A DNA stretch of 64,000 nt from Siphonodentalium dalli (taxonomy: Eukaryota; Mollusca; Scaphopoda; Gadilida; Siphonodentaliidae), in the NCBI GenBank assembly GCA_032622095.1, contig CP136063.1:212243982-212307981 (forward strand), read 5' to 3'. Of this stretch, positions 58,128 through 64,000 are shown one piece after another. Positions within the stretch are counted from its first letter, which is position 1, and every line of letters starts with the position of its first letter. The translations under genes and the position numbers were made by a program. A model generated the notes under the pieces. The model was not told where the DNA came from. It ran no database searches and was given only the letters and a program-made list of their open reading frames with translations.

Positions 58128-61100
58128 CAACATATTTAAATATTAACACTTTAACTGAATATGTCTTTAGATTCAATATAAATAGTCGACATTTCCACAA
58201 TAAAATAATTCATGGATATATAGCAACCAGACCAGATGAAAGGCAGATAACACAGATTGTTTCGATTGCATCAATCTGTCTAACTCAGCCAAGCGACCAT
58301 CCCCTCTGATTTGACTAGTAACTGAGAAAGCATTTATGTCCACTACAAGTTAACTCTTTATAAGAATATCATTTACAATAGTGGCCATGGTCCTCTTCAC
58401 TGGGCAAACCTTTTTCATTCTTGGTTCACACATTCATTGTCGATTCAGCAAATACAACTGGACCCAAATCCCTATTTGTATCTATCCACATAAGTCCTAA
58501 ATACTATTTAATTTTCATGTAAAGCTACCGATTCCAGCAACATTTATAAGAATTGATTGTCGTAAAATAATACTAACCACTGTAAAATATCGTCTGAAAT
58601 TGCCCGAAAATTAATATATTTATCAACATCTTCGACCAAATTTTGCCTTGTTATACACATAAAGCCCATTTATTTAAAGTTATCCATCTTAAACCGCAAT
58701 TTGGTCCGATACTGACAACTAACTTACTCTTTGTTAGACCAATAATACTAGATACTAATGAATATCGCCTTTCATTGGTGGTTTCCTCGACTCAGATCAA
58801 AGTTTTCTGACTGCCCAATATTTATAATTAAAAAATTGTGACTGCTTAATAGGATTCTGTATTTTTAACTGCTATTCAAAAGAAAAAGTTGCAGTATCCC
58901 TTAATATAAAATCCTTCATTCAATAATCTCCAAATTGCATATCTAGTTTCAATAGTGGTTACACGTCACACACCCCCTCATCATTTGCCAATTGTACACC
59001 CTTTTTTGCTGCTGCCATATTGCAACTGCTCAATTTTCTTAAAAAATAAATAGCCCCTCCCGCCGACATTCATCTCTGATTTTGTTTTCGATCATCGGTT
59101 TACACCAAAATTTAGCACACGTCCCTATCTATTCTACCTATTATTTAAACCGATTATAAACGGTGGTGTAATAGATCCACCGATCAACCATATAAGTAGC
59201 ACATTTTCACGTATAACTTATCACGACAAATCCCTGCTGATCGGTTATTAATGAACCAAATGATTAACATGTCAACACACACTCTGGCCCGCCAATACTA
59301 CACGTGTATAAACGTAACGGGACAAATAGGCTAATTGTATTAGCAGCTAACGAGAACATTCATGACCACCAATCTGCTCCTCATCATTTCAGTCGATACG
59401 ATGGAAACTAAACGATCTGTTACTTCTAATTACCCGTACTTAATTACACTACTTGCGTGTGAATAAAGTACGATCCCATTACCACTAAAGGCGGAACATA
59501 AGATTTAGAACATTAATATTCACTCTTACATAGTTCCACATTCAAGGTTCGTCCTGTGTAATCGTATGTCAGTTGTAACGTTGCTAATAAATGCAACTGT
59601 GAAACTCCAATCGAAATTGCAGGACAATTCACAGAGCTGAATTATTCTATGCTAAATAGTTTATGGGTGACCTGATGCATGCATCTTAGTTTTCTTGTTA
59701 ATGTATGACAGTAGATGTAATTTAATACATACCAGAAATGGGCCATTAACAAATACCGATAAACGGCCAATAGTGTCGGCCAACAATGGGCCATTAATGT
59801 ACACCAGTAAAGTGCCAAGAGTTATTTTCTGGCAGCCTTTAATTTCTCATCTATGTGGGTCATCTACCAGGCCTCTGCGTGCACTTAATTCAAATTATGA
59901 CTGCATTAACTAAATGGACAGTAGAAGAGCATTGCCAGACACCGATGGCACTTTATTGGCCTATTGATGGTTGCCATAACAAATTGTCCCGGTTTTTTTA
60001 TGGACTATTCCTTTATTGGAAAGACTATAATTAATGTATGTGAGTTACTTATATCATTATGATTTGGTTTTCTTGAATATTATTATTTTCCATTAAATTC
60101 TCATCAATGGCCACGCGTGCACTTATTCAAATTCCCATCGATGGCATCGACGGCAGCCATCGAAGGCATCTAATTTTACGTTGTAACTTCAGTGCAACCA
60201 CTGGGTATATCAGGGTGGTGCACTGGGATACATCTGGGTAAGATAAGATAAGATATGTTTTAATGGTCTTTAAGGTACACATTGGTGTAGGACAACCTAC
60301 ATGTATAGATAAAAATAAACAGGAATACATGGTATATATGTGATATGCATGTAACAAGTAGCAGATTAACATAAATTGTAAAGATGTAGAATATCAAATT
60401 ATTTGATTTATTACTGGTAATAGGTCACCTGCGGAAGGATGTGATGTACCATATGGTGCATCATCACTTCCCGCAGTTGAACAATGCCCAGCATAATTAT
60501 GGCGATTATAAAGGTATGAAACTGTAAAGGGGTTGACCAAAAACCATCGGGAATAGCATAAGAAACAGTCCTAAGACCATTTATTTCCATTATGGTCCCC
60601 AATGGATTCAAGCCACATGCAAGACCGGAACACACCCATACGCTTCATACCATCACAAACCACTGGATTGAAAATATATTATGTTTGATTTAACAAATGA
60701 AATCATACGGTCAATTGAAATTAAAGTCACGATAGGTGAAAGTGAGCTAAACAGGAAGTTTTCCACTAGAAGTTAAAAAACTCTGGAGAGATGTATCGAA
60801 TAAAATAGGAGAGAGGATTTCTTTGACTACTGTGTATGTTCGGTGGCTATCTGTTGGTAATAAGACTAGTACCAACTTATCGCAGTGTACCATGGACAGT
60901 AAGGTGGTGTTATTCACTTCGACCTGGATGACACTGTGCGATCACGTACTACGGCACCACAATCAAAGGCTACCCTCCCCTTGTCATTCAATACAAGTTA
61001 TATACAAAGCAAACTCTCCTAAGTGTATGATGAAACTACACACTCGCGTACTTTGTTAATAGTACTTATAGATGGAACTTTCACATTTTTGATATCTGTT

Positions 61101-61590
61101 AAAATACTCTGAGTGAATTGTGTTCTGACCTTTGGGACCAATTTTTTTTATAGAAAAATCATTCCAAAGTACTATTTCTGTATAACAGAAACTGTCCGAG
61201 CCAAAAGGACTACACGAGGGATTAAGATTTTTGTTGCCCTGATCTTAATTCATAGCTGCAGTTAGAGCTAACTCTGGTAAAGTGTTCGTAGAGATATATC
61301 GGATCCTTGAGTCCACAATCTCCTTCATTGGCAACAGCTTCCTTTGGTTAACCCGCCGTTAACATGTTCATTTTTAGATGTTCCTTATATCCCGCAGTTG
61401 CTCGATTATGCAGCGCAAGACAAAATCGGATCAATCTATTCTGAGTTTTTTGCCATTTCCCTTTGGTTATTGCTCTATACCATGAGCATAGATGGACACA
61501 CTAGTTTTGTCCCAAAAAACCTGGGTGGATTTACCAGGGTGGGTTTTTATATGGGCCATCCCAATTTATGTTAGAAAACCGAAAACCCTT
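58128..61590. other. Gene-poor AT-rich DNA
   Basis: No exon is supported. gggccattaa...aaac-ggcca words repeat loosely at 59735-59980. A taagataagataagatatgt run at 60239-60260, next to a 'ttttaatggtctttaaggta' stretch, looks like the 3' tail of a retroelement on the minus strand. Small frames (60823-61059, 61344-61574) lack motifs. Confidence 0.4.
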
Positions 61591-61599
61591 CTAGCGGTT

Positions 61600-61850
61600 G
61601 CAATAAATACCGAAACGCCAATGGGTGTCCTTTTTGACACATCTTGTGGCAACCGCACGGACTACATATTATAGTATAACATGGGGTATACCACCCTACC
61701 GCACCGTTTATTTGGTCAAAATCCGTCCATAAATACCGAAACGGCAATGGCGCCCTTTTGCCACCTCTTGTGGAAACCACACGAGCTAGAGATTTGAGGT
61801 TATCCGTTTTGATGGTATATTGTGGGTGAGCCTCCCTACTGCAATATTTA
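61600..61850. repeat. ~125-bp diverged direct duplication
   Basis: ataaataccgaaacg(c/g)caatgg begins at 61603 and 61728. Both units continue with a cct-ttgnca-ctcttgtgg segment and tttatttggtca. Confidence 0.7.
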
Positions 61851-64000
61851 TTTGGTCACAATTGGTCAATAAATGAAATCAAATATAACATGCACGCATA
61901 ATCCACTAAATTCTAATAATAATGACAGTCCACGCCCGTGCTTATGTTGGGCGTCGTTGGTATATGCTAATACGCTTCATTTGGAATTTACAATGAGCTG
62001 ACCACCGTGTGTCACTGTGACTTTGTGTATGTCAATGCGCAATTCTACTCCGCATTCGTAAGTCAATAAATGCAAATGTTTCACCAAAAATCGAAACCTC
62101 AGGTGGTAACTAGTTACGTCTATGTATAGTGCCGTATATGCTGATAGGTTTGGCATTCCACAAGTCGCGTGGCGATTCAAATCACAATGAAAATGACCAT
62201 CGAATTGTAGTTTGCGTTTCATGAAATTGACTCTGTCTTGTTGATCCTCTAGATATTGCACTGTGGCGAGACTCGTTTATGACTCGTTGTGACGTGTTTT
62301 TATGTTATTGAAGCGGAGGCGACGGGAGGCGAGATCAAATTGAGATGGAGAGGCACTGAACATATATACGTGTATTACAATGAACTATATTCCTGTAGAA
62401 GGATATTAGACCAAACGACTTACCACTTCTGTGGTTCTCTGTTTGTTTCTAGAACCTGAGAAATAGTCTACATAAAATTCCGGGGGCGATTCTGACCATG
62501 TTCACTCGACAGAAACACGATCAGTTACCCACTCCTAAATACATTCTGACATCACGCTGGTCGTCTCCACATAAGAACCATCATCCCTGCATAAACACTC
62601 GATCCGCTTGCATTATCAGATATAGATACCGTACATGTACTTAATTGCAGATATCATTTACCATCTATATATACTTAATTGGTTACCGTATACGCCCATC
62701 TTAATACTGAACTGACCACTGGCACAATATGATGATTATATTGACAAAAAAGCGGAGATATTCAGAATTTAAACACAAAATAAAGATATTTTTAAAGAGA
62801 GTTCTTTTTTATCTTATAAAATAATTTAATGAAGTTATATATAAAAATATATAATAATATTAATAGGATAGACTATAGCATATAGTATAGGTGTTTCATA
62901 AAAATGTTAATATTTTGAATTTTTGTCAGTCAGTCAGTCACGTAAGTCATAACTTAATAAACACTAAAATAGCATATAAAGCCATTGATCATAGACATCA
63001 TTGATGACCTCACGCTCACCGGTGTTAATCATTCAATCAATCAATGTTTATTTTTTAGATATTTTGAATTACAATTTGTTTATGATATGGTATATACGTG
63101 TATCTCCAAATTCTAAATGTATCTATGCCTATTAAAAAAAGGAATTGCTGTAAAACCAGCGACACTTTCATATTAATATTCAGTTCTCCGTGTCATATAA
63201 CAAATAAGAATAACAGGTAGATATCATTTGAAGACAGCTTCTCTAACTGAGACCCACTAACTTATACTTCTAAAGCTATAAATATTTTAACAAATGTAAT
63301 TAAATATCATTTCCATGTTACCACCTTCTGATATTAATAGTCACATCAGAGATGATTTGGATAAATCACCAACATGCAAATTGGCCCTATCCCTTTATAG
63401 TCTGGTCGATAAAAGGTTTGACCTAGAAAAAATTTGGACTAAGTTGGTTTTTATTCCATTTTGAAGAGGAATATTTCCTCTACAACATATCCAAGATCCG
63501 CTAAGATCCGCTCTGAGAAAACTTTTTTACAGAGATTTTAAAAAATGCTAATTTTTCGACCTTGCGACGTACGTTTTTCTACAATATCCCTCATCGGCGA
63601 CACCAGAACGCATTCATCCTCCATCAGATATACCAGTTTGTGTAAAAGAGTATAGGGGCGAATAGAGTGACAAGGACAGAAAACAATGCAATCGCGGCGA
63701 TGAAATGGCTGTCAAAATGGCCGCAACTACAATCCATGCTACGATGAGTGCAACATATTGGATAACCCCCTATAAGCGAAAATACACATTTGTAATTTAC
63801 AAGAATGTTGTTATATATCTTTAAAGGTACACATATAATTAAAACAGATCTATCTGAATGATTTATCGATCACTGCTACGCACGTTAACCCAATGATTTA
63901 CGTTCGGGTTTTCTTATTAGAATACATCCAACAGTCGGACCAAAAACAGTTATTTTGGGCATGCAACACACGAAGTAATATTTCGCCACACAGTGCGTGG
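61851..64000. other. No gene seen
   Basis: AT-rich to the window end. A ttcaatcaatcaatgtttat run near 63028-63048 resembles the (AATC)n tail of the SINE at 41401 and may mark another retroelement end. Confidence 0.45.

Noticed and set aside
56570-58309. Two very long open frames as protein-coding genes
   Set aside because: Both arise from a 42-bp unit without stops in one frame per strand; unit differences show no sign of protein constraint, and the minus frame has no start outside the repeat.

Overview
The window is eukaryotic nuclear DNA, AT-rich, very gene-poor and saturated with nested transposable elements. Coding sequence sits in short exons with AG/GT splice borders, and most of the rest is recognisable mobile DNA: hairpin MITEs, Helitrons, a tRNA-derived SINE, a decayed non-LTR retrotransposon and long tandem arrays. 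The gene families (PRMT9, multi-saposin secreted protein, fibrinogen-related protein) and the repeats suggest a marine invertebrate, probably a lophotrochozoan such as a mollusc. The species cannot be fixed from sequence alone.

Genes. (1) Two exons of a PRMT9-like protein arginine methyltransferase lie on the minus strand at 9978-10134 and 225-590. They join in phase across a 9.4 kb intron. That intron holds a duplicated half-exon with a ladder of copied 3' splice sites, several nested transposons and a 3.6 kb satellite of 30-bp units. (2) A complete intronless gene at 26609-27523 (+) encodes a secreted protein with three saposin-B domains. It has a TATA box and a poly(A) signal. (3) A fibrinogen C-terminal domain exon lies on the minus strand at 45644-45920. 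(4) A 5'-truncated, frameshifted LINE reverse transcriptase lies on the minus strand at 38020-38939.

Mobile DNA by region. 1.5-4.4 kb: nested TTAA, long-TIR and hairpin elements. 4.46-8.06 kb: satellite. 8.2-9.5 kb: a piggyBac-type MITE split by a hAT-like element. 10.1-12.06 kb: mariner-type MITEs, one inside a second TTAA element. 12.07-17.92 kb: a 5.85 kb foldback element. 20.4-25.5 kb: three Helitrons joined head to tail with no spacer. 28.1-30.7 kb: a three-level nest. 31.6-36.4 kb: a run of tandem duplications. 39.2-41.4 kb: a nested TIR element, then a SINE with a clean target-site duplication. 43.5-48.8 kb: duplications around the fibrinogen exon. 49.4-53.5 kb: dispersed repeats, a hAT MITE with a perfect 8-bp duplication, and another TIR MITE. 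56.6-58.1 kb: a 42-bp minisatellite open in one frame on each strand. 58.1-64 kb: almost featureless AT-rich DNA.

No rRNA gene, bona fide tRNA gene or CRISPR array was seen. Repeat boundaries were read by eye from inverted termini and target-site duplications. Superfamily labels rest on those hallmarks, not on transposase sequence, which is absent from almost all of the elements.
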